Shown here one piece after another: positions 33,975-43,644 of a DNA stretch of 64,000 nucleotides; within the stretch, counting starts at the first letter, position 1, and each line of letters begins with the position of its first letter. Made by a program: the position numbers and the translations under genes. The DNA lies in contig NZ_JAPZSU010000026.1 of assembly GCF_027531905.1 (NCBI RefSeq), positions 1 to 64,000 of the forward strand. The letters are read 5' to 3'. A model generated the notes under the pieces. That model was not told where the DNA came from, searched no databases, and saw nothing but the letters and a program-made list of their open reading frames with translations. The DNA is from Flavobacterium sp. (GTDB lineage: Bacteria > Bacteroidota > Bacteroidia > Flavobacteriales > Flavobacteriaceae).

Positions 33975-34808
33975 ATGAAAAATTTCTCATTAGCTTTTTG
34001 CGCATTACTCGTTATTTCGTTCACTTTTAATTCTTGTACTAAAGACGAAGTTGTCAACTTTACCGATACCAATTCAATTGTAGCCTCAGCCACTATTGAT
34101 GGGATTAACGAATTAGATTTCCAAACAGGAACTCAAGTTACTTTTGAAAATGCATTATCCAAAACTACAAGCGCTTCCAATGTTAAATCCTTACTAGGTG
34201 CCTGCGCTGTCGTTACTATCGATAATGTAACCCCCAATTCTTTTCCAAAAATAATTACAATTGATTTTGGAACTGGCTGCACCACCAACGGGATTACCCG
34301 AAAAGGAAAATTAAAAATTACTTTATCTGGATTAGTAAGCACACCAAAGTCAACCATGAAAATTGAACGAGAGAATTATTATGTAAACGGGATGAAAGTA
34401 GAAGGTGTCATTTTATATACTAACGAAACCACCACAGCTGCTATCCCACAATGGAGCCGAACCATTACGAATGGTAAACTAACTAGCGTAGATGGATCCG
34501 TATATTTTAACTCAGGCAGCCATACCATCAGACAAACAGAAGGCGCAAATACTCCATTAATACTAGCCGACAATACATACGAAATGATTAGTGGAGACCA
34601 TATGGTGAGTAAAGAAAACGGTGCTAAGTTGACCCTTTCGGTTGCAGTTCCTTTGGTAAAAAAATACGATTGTAATTATGTTTCCAAAGGGAAATTAAAT
34701 GTAAAAGGACCATTATTAAACGGAACCCTTGATTATGGGAATGGCGAATGTGATAATAAATTAACTTATACCCACGAAAATGGTATGGTTTTTAACTTAA
34801 CCATGTAA
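33975..34808 (+). CDS. Lipoprotein of unknown function
   Basis: A 277-residue lipoprotein from the ATG at 33975 (lipobox FNSC, then TKDEV); an ATG at 33918 would add residues that are not signal-like. The mature part is a beta-rich domain with four or more Cys (LLGACAVVT, GTGCTTNG, YDCNYVSKG, GECDNKL) that may form disulfides. No family recognised. It sits alone between two terminators. Confidence 0.75.
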   Translation: MKNFSLAFCALLVISFTFNSCTKDEVVNFTDTNSIVASATIDGINELDFQTGTQVTFENALSKTTSASNVKSLLGACAVVTIDNVTPNSFPKIITIDFGTGCTTNGITRKGKLKITLSGLVSTPKSTMKIERENYYVNGMKVEGVILYTNETTTAAIPQWSRTITNGKLTSVDGSVYFNSGSHTIRQTEGANTPLILADNTYEMISGDHMVSKENGAKLTLSVAVPLVKKYDCNYVSKGKLNVKGPLLNGTLDYGNGECDNKLTYTHENGMVFNLTM

Positions 34809-34824
34809 CATAAACTTATAAACT

Positions 34825-34872
34825 AAAAATCTTCGTTTCAGTCTATAATTGAAACGAAGATTTTTTTTTTTT
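34825..34872 (+). terminator. Terminator of the lipoprotein gene
   Basis: AAAAATCTTCGTTTCA (34825-34840) pairs perfectly with TGAAACGAAGATTTTT (34850-34865), and T continues to 34872. Confidence 0.9.
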
Positions 34873-34912
34873 GAAACAAAACCAAAGTTAACCGACCTTT
34901 GTAATAAAAAAG

Positions 34913-35344
34913 ATGACCTTACAAATAGAAACCCCAGCACTACTATTCTCTGCAACTTCCTTGATTTTATTGGCTTATACCAATCGATTTTTAACTTTAG
35001 CCACAATCATTCGTGGGTTAAAGAAAGCTTACAAAGAAAAAGAGAACAGCATGATTTTATTAGAAATTAAAAATCTTAATTTGCGGTTAACGCTAATTCG
35101 GTACATGCAAATGGCAGGCGTAATGAGTTTATTTCTATCTGTTTTCGCCATGTTATTGCTGTATCTTAACCAACAAATTGCTGGGATTTACTTATTCGGT
35201 TTTAGTTTATTCGCCTTATTGGTCTCTTTGGGATTATCGTTTTGGGAAATCAATATTTCAGTTGACGCTTTACGTCTTCATTTGAGCGATCTAACACAAA
35301 AAGGAAAAACCAATGATTATCCTGCCATTACGATGCATAAATAA
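34913..35344 (+). CDS. DUF2721 membrane protein
   Basis: A 143-residue protein with three membrane segments (about 8-27, 67-90, 93-115) and conserved TPALLFSATSLILLAYTNRF at the start, matching DUF2721. Function unknown. Its end overlaps by 28 bases the end of the convergent bicarbonate-transporter gene. Confidence 0.85.
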   Translation: MTLQIETPALLFSATSLILLAYTNRFLTLATIIRGLKKAYKEKENSMILLEIKNLNLRLTLIRYMQMAGVMSLFLSVFAMLLLYLNQQIAGIYLFGFSLFALLVSLGLSFWEINISVDALRLHLSDLTQKGKTNDYPAITMHK

Positions 35345-36279
35345 ATTGGCATTCCAAAAGTAATATTGAAAGGAAACGTAACTGCTAAAGCCATTGGCAG
35401 AAAGAGACCAGGATTCGCCTTAGGTACCGCAATTTTCATAGCTGCTGGAACGGCAATGTAAGACGCACTTGAAGCTAATACGGCAAATATGAAGCGATTC
35501 CCTACATCTTCCGTTACCAACTGACTCATATAAGCCACTGCACTTCCGTTGATTAATGGAATGATAACTGCAAAAGCAAAGCTGAACCAACCACTTTTAA
35601 AGAAGTCCCCTAATTTTCTTCCGCTTACAATCCCCATATCCAAAAGGAAAATGGCTAAAAATCCTTTAAAAATATCAGTAGTAAAAGGTTTTATGCCTAA
35701 AGCTGCTTTATCACTAGCTAACAAACCGATGATCAAACTACCAATGATCAATAATACACTACCGTTAGTAAAAGAGTGCTTAATGATGGGGCCAATTTTA
35801 GAATCAACAGCTGTTTTTTTAGAAAAAATTTGAATTAAAATTACACCCACTATAATTGCTGGGGCTTCCATCAAAGCCATGACAGCTACCATGTGCCCAC
35901 TAAAGTTTAGGGATTGCATTTCTAAAAAAGAGATAGCCGTCACAAAAGTTACCGCGCTTACCGAACCATAGGCAGCTGCTATAGCACCAGAATTTTCGTT
36001 ACTGAATTTTTTCTTTAAAATAAAGAAGGTATACAATGGAATAAATGTAGAAATAACCATCCCGAAAACGACTGACCAAATGATTTCAATCGAAAAATCA
36101 CTATGAGCCAATTCTTGTCCACCTTTAAAACCTATCGAAAAGAGCAGATAAAGCGAGATAAACTTTGAGGTGTTATTAGGAATTTCTAAATCGCTTTTTA
36201 GATAAACGGCAATAATACCTAATAGAAAAAAAAGTAAAGCGGGATTGGTAATGTTTTCAATTAATAAGTCTAAATTCAT
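35317..36279 (-). CDS. Sodium-dependent bicarbonate transporter family permease (SbtA-like)
   Basis: A 320-residue integral membrane protein with about 10 segments, of the DUF897/SbtA family. SbtA imports bicarbonate with sodium in cyanobacteria; in heterotrophic flavobacteria it may supply carboxylases. Typical blocks are SIGFKGGQELAH near the N-terminus and FAVLASSASYIAVPAAMKIA near the C-terminus. It is the last gene of a five-gene minus-strand run that starts at 38571, and a LysR gene diverges from the start of that run. Confidence 0.88.
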   Translation of the reverse strand: MNLDLLIENITNPALLFFLLGIIAVYLKSDLEIPNNTSKFISLYLLFSIGFKGGQELAHSDFSIEIIWSVVFGMVISTFIPLYTFFILKKKFSNENSGAIAAAYGSVSAVTFVTAISFLEMQSLNFSGHMVAVMALMEAPAIIVGVILIQIFSKKTAVDSKIGPIIKHSFTNGSVLLIIGSLIIGLLASDKAALGIKPFTTDIFKGFLAIFLLDMGIVSGRKLGDFFKSGWFSFAFAVIIPLINGSAVAYMSQLVTEDVGNRFIFAVLASSASYIAVPAAMKIAVPKANPGLFLPMALAVTFPFNITFGMPIYLCIVMAG

Positions 36280-36294
36280 TGTTATTTTTTTAAT

Positions 36295-37251
36295 TTATAA
36301 TATTGAAGCTCTCTTGAGCTTATCATTTATGGCGATGCCGATGCCTTCATTAGGCAATTGTTCCACTAGCAATAGCTCTAGTTTTTTACTATCCAATTCG
36401 TGCATGGCTGCATACAACCGAGCGGCAGCTTCGTCTAAATCACCCTTATTCGACAACACTTCTTGATGGATTATGCTGGGATGTTCACGTTGAGAACAAA
36501 AGGACAATACGCCTATTCGTTTGTCGCTATAGTCCAAAAGTGTTTTGTCTATGTCTGTAGAAAAAACAGTGGGTGTGGATGGCGCATAATGCTTGGATAA
36601 CATTCCAGGAGCGGCCGGAGCCACATCATCCTTCGTAACTATTTTCAATGGGCCAACAATAGCCTCAATCTCAGCTATTGAAGTGGCTCCAGCACGATAC
36701 AAAACAGGTTGGTCCTCTTCGAATCCAACAATGGTTGACTCAATCCCTTTGGTACAAGCACCGCCATCCAAAACAAACAATTGACCCGCATCAAAATAAG
36801 TAGCAACATGAGCAGCCGTTGTAGGACTAATTGATCCAAACGGATTGGCACTTGGAGCGGCTAAAGGAAAATCCAACTCCTGCAACAGGGCTAAAGCCAA
36901 TGGGTGATTAGGCACTCGAACCGCCACAGTATCTTTTCCTGCTGTAATCAAGTCAGAAATGTTTTTTTGTTTTTTGAGTACCAAAGTGAGTGGTCCTGGC
37001 CAAAAAGTTTCTGCTAATATTCTAGCTTTTTCAGGAACAGCAGCAGCTACTTTTTCTAATTCGGTATAGGATTTTAAATGCACAATCAAAGGATTGTAGA
37101 AAGGGCGTTTTTTCAATTCGAAAATTTTCTGAATGGAAGTATCACTGTAAATATTTCCTGCCAAACCATACACCGTTTCTGTAGGAATAGCCACAAGTGA
37201 TTCATTATTTAATAACGTTACCGCTTTCGCAAGATTAGAAGGAGTACTCAT
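36295..37251 (-). CDS. L-threonylcarbamoyladenylate synthase (Sua5/TsaC type)
   Basis: Forms threonylcarbamoyl-AMP from threonine, bicarbonate and ATP for the t6A37 modification of tRNAs reading ANN codons. The 318-residue protein has the YrdC domain: ALVAIPTETVYGLAGN (about 17-32), KKRPFYNPLIVH (about 47-58), LAAPSANPFGSISPTTA (about 131-147), plus the C-terminal Sua5 domain after the linker PAAPGMLSKHYAP. Its substrate bicarbonate links it to the neighbouring SbtA gene (15-base gap). Confidence 0.93.
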   Translation of the reverse strand: MSTPSNLAKAVTLLNNESLVAIPTETVYGLAGNIYSDTSIQKIFELKKRPFYNPLIVHLKSYTELEKVAAAVPEKARILAETFWPGPLTLVLKKQKNISDLITAGKDTVAVRVPNHPLALALLQELDFPLAAPSANPFGSISPTTAAHVATYFDAGQLFVLDGGACTKGIESTIVGFEEDQPVLYRAGATSIAEIEAIVGPLKIVTKDDVAPAAPGMLSKHYAPSTPTVFSTDIDKTLLDYSDKRIGVLSFCSQREHPSIIHQEVLSNKGDLDEAAARLYAAMHELDSKKLELLLVEQLPNEGIGIAINDKLKRASIL

Positions 37252-37254
37252 AGA

Positions 37255-38112
37255 TTAAGGATTACAATAATTACAAAAACCAGGGTCTTCTGTTTTTTTA
37301 TGATTAGGATACATGAATGCTTTGGTAAAACTACATTTTTTGCAATTATACAAATGACTCAATACTGAAGAAGTTGGACTGCCACACCAAGAACATGGTA
37401 AGCCTGTGTTAACTTCGGTTATAGTAAAACCCGGGGTTTGGCACTCTGGACACAAGGACTGTACATTCTCTACCAATTGCTTAGTGGCCATGCTAATAAT
37501 TTCCATACGAGTAGGATTATACATAGCTCTCATATCGGTCTCTACAAATACCGAAGCATACTTCGATTTTAAATAATGAAATTGTGCTAACAAAATTTCT
37601 GGAGAAACAATTCCTTTGACCATATCTTCGACACTATGCTGACTGGATCTGAGAATTAGTCCGTGGCTTGGAAATTGGGCTTGAGAAGCAAAATCCAAAA
37701 GTTCCTTCTCCGTAGTAATTGATGTTCCCGAAAAATTAGTTTTAAAACTTATACTTCGACCGATAATTTCAAGCTGGTTTTTTCGATCTATCAACACCAC
37801 CAATTCATCATCTGCAGAAGCAAAATAAGCGGATGGATGTGGACCAAAAGAACCCTCTGAGGCAACTGCTAAATCACAATTTGTCGCAACAATGGCGGCC
37901 AAACATTTTTGTCGTGCCACGGTCAAGGCATCCGAAATTCTAGTTATTTCTCCTGAAAAAGTTCCAAAACCATCCGTATCAAAATCTTTTGGAATGCTAC
38001 AGATAACTCCTAAATCTTTTTCTAAAATTGGCGCCATCACTTGCTCTTTATGATGCATTGTTGCAATCACAAGCTGGCGCCCTTTGAAACTATTTAGCGT
38101 TGTCGAATTCAA
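37255..38112 (-). CDS. DUF6671 family protein with C-terminal zinc ribbon
   Basis: A 285-residue protein. It shows the family N-terminus (QLVIATMHHKEQVMAPILEK) and the TFSGEITRISD segment; function unknown. The C-terminal 70 residues contain CPEC, CSWC, CKKC and CNYC pairs, consistent with two zinc ribbons. It follows by overlap (23 bases) the 94-residue gene and precedes the Sua5 gene by 3 bases, so it is in the same operon. DUF6671 is often fused or linked to other genes in Bacteroidota, with no known activity. Confidence 0.82.
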   Translation of the reverse strand: MNSTTLNSFKGRQLVIATMHHKEQVMAPILEKDLGVICSIPKDFDTDGFGTFSGEITRISDALTVARQKCLAAIVATNCDLAVASEGSFGPHPSAYFASADDELVVLIDRKNQLEIIGRSISFKTNFSGTSITTEKELLDFASQAQFPSHGLILRSSQHSVEDMVKGIVSPEILLAQFHYLKSKYASVFVETDMRAMYNPTRMEIISMATKQLVENVQSLCPECQTPGFTITEVNTGLPCSWCGSPTSSVLSHLYNCKKCSFTKAFMYPNHKKTEDPGFCNYCNP

Positions 38113-38374
38113 TTTTAATCTGACTAGTGATTTTTAACTTTGATCCGTTTGCTTCAGCTTTTTCTAATAATTCTTGAATCAACAATTGTACTTGTTCCAA
38201 TTCTGAAATTCTTTTCTTAGAGTTTGTAACATCTTTATCAAACCGAATTTCATTACTAAAACTCTCTAAAGAATGATAATTAATTTTGTCATTAATCAAA
38301 GGAAACAGCACTTTGGCGGCTCCTATTGGAGTAAATTCTCCATCTATTAATTGAAATTGGAAGTCTTTTTCCAT
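38090..38374 (-). CDS. Conserved hypothetical protein of 94 residues
   Basis: A 94-residue soluble protein with the motif FPLINDKINYHSLESFSNEI and a coiled-coil-like region (SKKRISELEQVQLLIQELLE). No family recognised beyond small conserved flavobacterial proteins. It overlaps the downstream DUF6671 gene by 23 bases and lies 17 bases after the small membrane protein gene. Confidence 0.7.
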   Translation of the reverse strand: MEKDFQFQLIDGEFTPIGAAKVLFPLINDKINYHSLESFSNEIRFDKDVTNSKKRISELEQVQLLIQELLEKAEANGSKLKITSQIKIEFDNAK

Positions 38375-38391
38375 AAAAAGGGCTATTTTAA

Positions 38392-38571
38392 TTAAAGTTT
38401 ATAATTTAAATCTTTCAACATCTGAGTTCCACAAAGAACTCCAAGGGCTAACAAAACACTAAAAAAAGAATTCTCAGGTACAAAAAAAGCAAAGGCTAGC
38501 AAGACAAGCAATACAATAAGCACCGCTGTAAGTCTCATTTTTTCAAATAGTGTAAGTTCTTGATGGTTCAT
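38392..38571 (-). CDS. Small membrane protein
   Basis: A 59-residue product from the ATG at 38571 with two hydrophobic segments (LTAVLIVLLVLLAFAFFV and FFSVLLALGVLC) and a short polar tail. It is first in the minus-strand run that includes the 94-residue, DUF6671, Sua5 and SbtA genes. Its role is unknown. Confidence 0.6.
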   Translation of the reverse strand: MNHQELTLFEKMRLTAVLIVLLVLLAFAFFVPENSFFSVLLALGVLCGTQMLKDLNYKL

Positions 38572-38658
38572 AATTTTATTTTTTGTCCGCTGCAAAATTG
38601 AGTAAATCAAATCATTAATTTTTATTTATATTTGTAATAAACATCATTAAATATTTTT

Positions 38659-39582
38659 ATGAACTATACCCTCCATCAATTACAAGTTTTTCTAAAAGTA
38701 GCACAATGCCAAAGCATAACTAAAGCAGCGGAAGAACTACATTTGACGCAGCCCGCAGTTTCGATACAACTCAAAAACTTTCAGGACCAATTTGAAATTC
38801 CGCTAACAGAAATTATTGGAAGAAAACTATATGTAACTGATTTTGGAAAAGAAATTGTACTGGCAGCCGAAAAAATCATCAACGAAGTACATGCCATCAA
38901 TTATAAAATGCAAGCGTATCAGGGAAAATTGAGCGGTAGACTTAAAATATCTATCGTCTCCACAGGCAAATATATCATGCCCTTTTTTCTGGCCGATTTC
39001 TTAAAACTGCATCCCGATGTAGAATTAATTTTGGATGTAACCAACAAATCAAAAGTGATCAAAAGTTTAGAAAGAAATGAAGTCGATTTTTCTTTAGTTT
39101 CCATTTTACCCGAAACGTTAAAGATTAATAGAATAGAGTTAATGCCCAATCTGTTATTTCTGGTTTCGAACTCAGCTACCGAATTTCCAGAAAAAATATA
39201 CGACAAAACCATTTTAGAAAACATTCCTATCATTTCTAGAGAAATGGGATCAGGTACCCGACAAAGTATGGAGCAATTTATGCTTTTGAACAATTTGAAA
39301 GTTAAGAAAAAACTAGAACTCACTAGTAATGAAGCCGTAAAACAAGCAGTTATTGCTGGATTAGGATGCTCCATTATGCCTATTATTGGACTAAAAAATG
39401 AAATCTCGATAGGTAATCTTCAAATCATAACTGTGCGTGGCTTACCCATACAATCTACATGGAATTTAATTTGGCACAAAAACAAAAATTTCTCTCCCAT
39501 AGCCAAGGCCTATCTTGCTTTTTTAGAAGAATACAAACAAGATATTATCAAAAACAAATTTGATTGGGTCAACTCATTTTAA
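38659..39582 (+). CDS. LysR-family transcriptional regulator
   Basis: A 307-residue LysR regulator: N-terminal HTH (LHQLQVFLKVAQCQSITKAA ... LTQPAVSIQLKNF) and a C-terminal substrate-binding domain (LKISIVSTGKYIMPFFLADF). It diverges from the run ending in sbtA, a gene whose homologues are controlled by CbbR-like LysR proteins, so regulation of that run is likely (inference). The short intergenic region (38572-38658) should contain its binding site. Confidence 0.92.
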   Translation: MNYTLHQLQVFLKVAQCQSITKAAEELHLTQPAVSIQLKNFQDQFEIPLTEIIGRKLYVTDFGKEIVLAAEKIINEVHAINYKMQAYQGKLSGRLKISIVSTGKYIMPFFLADFLKLHPDVELILDVTNKSKVIKSLERNEVDFSLVSILPETLKINRIELMPNLLFLVSNSATEFPEKIYDKTILENIPIISREMGSGTRQSMEQFMLLNNLKVKKKLELTSNEAVKQAVIAGLGCSIMPIIGLKNEISIGNLQIITVRGLPIQSTWNLIWHKNKNFSPIAKAYLAFLEEYKQDIIKNKFDWVNSF

Positions 39583-39637
39583 CGACAAATTAAACTTTTG
39601 CTCACCATTAGGGTCTTACAACAAAATGGATTGAAAT

Positions 39638-41020
39638 ATGAAAAAAGAGTTTCTCTGGTCTCAGCGACTAGGTTTTAGCAATCAAGAAGCCGCAGCGATT
39701 CAAAAATTAGGAATAGAGCGATTTCTTCAACAATCGTTTGATTCACCTTTTAACACCAGTATTCCTGAGTTACTCGGCGAAAGTCCAAAATCACTGGACG
39801 ATTATAAAAAAATTAGACAATCCAGAAAAGAAGATGCTGAAGTGGCCAAAGAACTTTTAAAAAAAGAAATACAAACGTCTAATGAATTAAAGGCTTGGTG
39901 GATTGATCAAATGAAAACAGCCGATTTCCCGTTAAGAGAAAAAATGACTCTTTTTTGGCAAAATCATTTTGTTACCGCTTATCAAAAAGTTAAAGTAAAT
40001 TATTGGATCTACCAAAACAACCAACTCTTTAGAGAAAATGCTTTTGGCAATTTTAAAACTTTAACCAAAAAAGCAATACAAACCAACGCGATGGTGCGCT
40101 ATCTCGATAATGTTGACAATAAGAAAGGAAAATTAAACGAAAATCTAAGTAGAGAACTACTAGAACTTTTCACCCTTGGCATTGGTAATTACTCTGAAGA
40201 CGATATAAAAAATGGAGCTAAAGGATTGGCAGGATTGGGAATTGGAGAAACCACAGCCGTATATCGCCGCTTTTTTGAAGACAATTCCCCCATTGAATAC
40301 CTTGGTAAAAAAGGAAATTTAAAACTGGAGGAAATGGTAGACGCTATTTTTGATCATCCAAAAATCCCCTATTTGCTGACGCGGAAAATTATAAAATGGT
40401 TTCTTTACGATGAACCAAAAGAAGATTTAGTAACCTATTATGGTGATTATTTTAGAAAAGTCAATTTTGAAATTAAACCGTTATTAATCAAAATTTTCAT
40501 GGAAGAATTTGAGAAAAATGATACAAAAGGCACGAAAATCAAAAATCCATTAGAATATATCTTATTATTGACTAACGAATTACAAACCGAGAAATTACAA
40601 TCCATCGCCATTGCCTTTTTCGTAAAACAACAAGGAATGGATTTATTCAATCCACCCAATGTAAAAGGATGGAACGGCGGAAAAAGCTGGCTTACTTCTC
40701 AAATTTATTTACAACGAAACAATGCAGCCGACTTACTTTGTAGCGGCAAAAACATTCGTGAACTTACCTCTGAAAGAGGAAATACAAGAAATATAAAACC
40801 AACTTTATCAATCGCATTAGATTGGAATACAAAAGGAACGAACAAGGAAATCATAAAAGAATTAACGGATCGATTGCTGTTTTCTACCGATGCTTCTTTG
40901 CAACAAGACCTTGAAAAAGTACTAAAATATGACTTTGATCCCCAATCGCCTGGAGCCAATAATGCCGTAGTTCGGCTTTTTAATGCTATTATAAAATCAC
41001 CGGAATTTCAACTTATTTAA
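39638..41020 (+). CDS. DUF1800 family protein
   Basis: A 460-residue protein with typical blocks: QAWW-like WWIDQMKTADFPLREKMTLF (about 87-106), FWQNHFVT, ELLELFTLGIGNYSEDDIK and GLAGL...; and FNPPNVKGWNGG near residue 345. DUF1800 proteins occur next to DUF1501 in many Bacteroidota and planctomycetes; function unknown, thought to be surface or periplasm related. There is no clear signal peptide. It is followed by the DUF1501 gene after 9 bases. Confidence 0.93.
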   Translation: MKKEFLWSQRLGFSNQEAAAIQKLGIERFLQQSFDSPFNTSIPELLGESPKSLDDYKKIRQSRKEDAEVAKELLKKEIQTSNELKAWWIDQMKTADFPLREKMTLFWQNHFVTAYQKVKVNYWIYQNNQLFRENAFGNFKTLTKKAIQTNAMVRYLDNVDNKKGKLNENLSRELLELFTLGIGNYSEDDIKNGAKGLAGLGIGETTAVYRRFFEDNSPIEYLGKKGNLKLEEMVDAIFDHPKIPYLLTRKIIKWFLYDEPKEDLVTYYGDYFRKVNFEIKPLLIKIFMEEFEKNDTKGTKIKNPLEYILLLTNELQTEKLQSIAIAFFVKQQGMDLFNPPNVKGWNGGKSWLTSQIYLQRNNAADLLCSGKNIRELTSERGNTRNIKPTLSIALDWNTKGTNKEIIKELTDRLLFSTDASLQQDLEKVLKYDFDPQSPGANNAVVRLFNAIIKSPEFQLI

Positions 41021-41029
41021 ATCCATGTC

Positions 41030-42199
41030 ATGAACAGAAGAAATTTTTTAGCACTAACAGGAACGTTTACAGGAGGAACACTAATTCTTCCTCAATTTCT
41101 ACATGCGTTTGGTACACAAAACCAACTCGTTACTGGCAACGAATGTGTTATTTTCATTCAGTTGAATGGCGGAAATGACGGACTCAATACTTACATCCCT
41201 TATCAAGATGAGCTGTATTACTACCACCGTCCATCAATCGGAATCGCAAAACAGAACGTTATTGCCGGGAATAACGGAATGGGATTTCATCCTGCGCTAA
41301 AAGATTTTGCTACAATGCAACAAAATGGCGATTTAACAGTAATCCAAAATGTGGGATATGCCAATCCTGTTCGATCTCATTTTAGAAGTCAAGAAATTTG
41401 GCAAACTGCTCCTACTAATCAAGAATACCTTAGTCAAGGTTGGCTTGGACGCTACTTAGATTTACAATGCAATGACCACCAACCCACAGCAGGAATCAAC
41501 ATCGATACCATTGATACATTAGCATTAAAAGGCGAAGAACCCAACAGTATTACAGTAAAAGACCCCAATCGGTTCAACAGCCGTAACGCTGCAGAAACCA
41601 AAGATCAATTATCTAACAACCCACAATTGGATTTTGTTAGAAAAATTGCCAATTCTGTTTCAGAAGGCGCCGATGCCATTCAAGATGCTCTCAAAAAAAG
41701 TACACCTTCTGAAGTTAGCTATCCAAAAACTGGCTTAGCCAAAAATTTAGAATGGATTGCCAAATTGATAAAAGGAAATTTGAATTCAAAAGTCTACTAT
41801 ACCTCACTTGGAGGATTTGATACGCACGACAATCAATTGGCCATTCATCAAAATAAATTAAGCGAACTCAATGATGCCATTTTTTGTTGTTATAGTGATT
41901 TGAAAAAAGCACAAGTATTGCAAAACACAACTATTGTGGTCTTTTCTGAATTTGGTCGCCGAGTAAAAGACAACGGAAAAGGAACCGATCACGGAACAGC
42001 AGCACCACTTTTTGTCATTGGTGGCGATACAAAAGGCAACGTTATTGGAAAAAATCCAAACTTGACAGATTTAGACGAAGGCGATTTAAAATACCAAATC
42101 GATTTTAGAAGTGTGTATTCCTCTCTTTTACAACAGAAATTGGCCTTTGACCCAACGAAAATCGGCATAAAAAATAGTCCCCTTCAAGGTTTATTCTAA
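41030..42199 (+). CDS. DUF1501 family protein with Tat signal
   Basis: A 389-residue protein with a twin-arginine signal (MNRRNFLALTGTFTGGTLIL), so it should be exported folded. Family motifs are FIQLNGGNDGLNTYIPYQDE (about 42-60), VGYANPVRSHFRSQEIWQT, LGGFDTHDNQ and VFSEFGRRVKDNGKGTDHG, part of an alkaline-phosphatase-like/sulfatase-like fold. It is the standard partner of DUF1800. Activity unknown. Confidence 0.94.
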   Translation: MNRRNFLALTGTFTGGTLILPQFLHAFGTQNQLVTGNECVIFIQLNGGNDGLNTYIPYQDELYYYHRPSIGIAKQNVIAGNNGMGFHPALKDFATMQQNGDLTVIQNVGYANPVRSHFRSQEIWQTAPTNQEYLSQGWLGRYLDLQCNDHQPTAGINIDTIDTLALKGEEPNSITVKDPNRFNSRNAAETKDQLSNNPQLDFVRKIANSVSEGADAIQDALKKSTPSEVSYPKTGLAKNLEWIAKLIKGNLNSKVYYTSLGGFDTHDNQLAIHQNKLSELNDAIFCCYSDLKKAQVLQNTTIVVFSEFGRRVKDNGKGTDHGTAAPLFVIGGDTKGNVIGKNPNLTDLDEGDLKYQIDFRSVYSSLLQQKLAFDPTKIGIKNSPLQGLF

Positions 42200-42239
42200 A
42201 CCAGTTGACCATTTAAGAATCATTTCAAAAGAAATGCCG

Positions 42240-42248
42240 TATCTTTGC
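42240..42248 (+). promoter_or_regulatory. -7 element before the EamA transporter gene
   Basis: TATCTTTGC matches TAnnTTTG and lies 21 bases before the ATG. A TTG at the right distance is not seen. Confidence 0.5.
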
Positions 42249-42269
42249 CCGCTTTTTAAAAATTAAAAA

Positions 42270-43163
42270 ATGACAAAGAATCAAGTATTGAAGGGAGTTT
42301 TTCTGGTAGGATTAGGCGCAACGAGTTATGGAATGTTGGCTACTTTTGTAAAAATGGCCTATGATGAAGGCTATTCAACTCCAGAAGTAACGACTGCTCA
42401 ATTCGTACTTGGTATTCTTGGTATGCTATTGATTAATTTATTTCAAAAAAACAAAAAAGGAAATACGGTTGTAAAAGCAACTTCTAAAAACATTTTCCAA
42501 CTCATCGCCGCTGGAACTTCACTGGGTATGACTAGTGTTTTCTATTATTTAGCCGTAAAATATATTCCTGTTTCAATTGCTATTGTATTATTAATGCAAA
42601 CCGTTTGGATGGGGGTTGTTGTAGAAATGGTCATTGACAAAAAACTTCCAGCACTCAAAAAAATAATTGCAGTAATTATTGTACTTACAGGAACCTTTTT
42701 AGCAACTAATGTGATAGCTACAACAGTTGCGTTGGATTGGAGAGGAATTGTACTAGGCTTGCTAGCTGCTGCATCTTTTACCGCTACTATGTTTACTGCA
42801 AATCATATTGCGAATCATATTTCATCGGCTCAACGAAGCCTATATATGTTACTTGGTGGTGCCATCATCGTGTTCGGTTTTGCTCTATTAACTCAAGTAG
42901 GGCCTTTTCAAATGGGAATTTTTATGAAATGGGGAATTGTTTTGGCTCTCTTCGGAACGATTATTCCTCCTTTGTTGATGAATGCAGGATTTCCGTTAAC
43001 CGGAATTGGACTTGGCAGTATAGTTTCTGCCCTTGAATTACCCGTTTCAGTAACTATGGCTTATGTTCTATTAAATGAAGAGGTAAGTTTTCTACAATGG
43101 TTTGGAATAGTTTTGATTATTGTGGCCATCATCATTATGAATACGAATGTTTCGAAAAAATAA
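42270..43163 (+). CDS. EamA/DMT family transporter
   Basis: A 297-residue inner-membrane protein with 10 segments in two EamA repeats (about 5-145 and 155-295), including FYYLAVKYIPVSIAIVLLMQ and SALELPVSVTMAYVLLNEEV. Members export amino acids or small metabolites; the substrate is unknown. Confidence 0.92.
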   Translation: MTKNQVLKGVFLVGLGATSYGMLATFVKMAYDEGYSTPEVTTAQFVLGILGMLLINLFQKNKKGNTVVKATSKNIFQLIAAGTSLGMTSVFYYLAVKYIPVSIAIVLLMQTVWMGVVVEMVIDKKLPALKKIIAVIIVLTGTFLATNVIATTVALDWRGIVLGLLAAASFTATMFTANHIANHISSAQRSLYMLLGGAIIVFGFALLTQVGPFQMGIFMKWGIVLALFGTIIPPLLMNAGFPLTGIGLGSIVSALELPVSVTMAYVLLNEEVSFLQWFGIVLIIVAIIIMNTNVSKK

Positions 43164-43238
43164 CCAAATCCAAAATATTTTTCAATAACACCATCAAACT
43201 GTTAATTTTTTTATAAATTCGTAACAAACAACCTTGTT

Positions 43239-43595
43239 ATGAATTCACTTTGGCATTTGTATGTAATGGCTATTCTCTATATAATTGCTGGAATCAATCA
43301 TTTTAGAGTCCCTCGTTTATATCAAAAAATCATCCCCTCTTATCTTCCTAATCCCTCATTGCTAAATATTTTAACTGGAGTTATCGAAATTGCTTTAGGG
43401 ATTTCTTTACTAATTCCTGCTATTTCCCGCTATGCTGCTTGGGGAATTATCTTGCTGCTGATTGCTGTTTTTCCAACACATATTTTCATGTTGACCAACC
43501 CAAAGGCAAGTATGAGACTCCCAAAATGGGTTTTGTACCTACGCTTGCCTTTGCAATTACTGTTGCTATATTGGGCATATTCCTACACGGAATAA
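43239..43595 (+). CDS. DoxX-like membrane protein
   Basis: A 118-residue protein with four membrane segments, start MNSLWHLYVMAILYIIAGIN, and the family pattern GINHFRVPRLYQKIIPSYLP and GVIEIALGISLLIP. It resembles the N-terminal half of the DoxX-peroxidase fusion at 14961-15863. Substrate unknown. Confidence 0.85.
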   Translation: MNSLWHLYVMAILYIIAGINHFRVPRLYQKIIPSYLPNPSLLNILTGVIEIALGISLLIPAISRYAAWGIILLLIAVFPTHIFMLTNPKASMRLPKWVLYLRLPLQLLLLYWAYSYTE

Positions 43596-43644
43596 ACCAT
43601 TAATTATCAACCACAAACTAGTAACCAATAAAAACTAAATACTT

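Noticed and set aside
39638..42199. DUF1800/DUF1501 pair as a novel system
   Set aside because: This pairing is common and already known in Bacteroidota, although its function is not.
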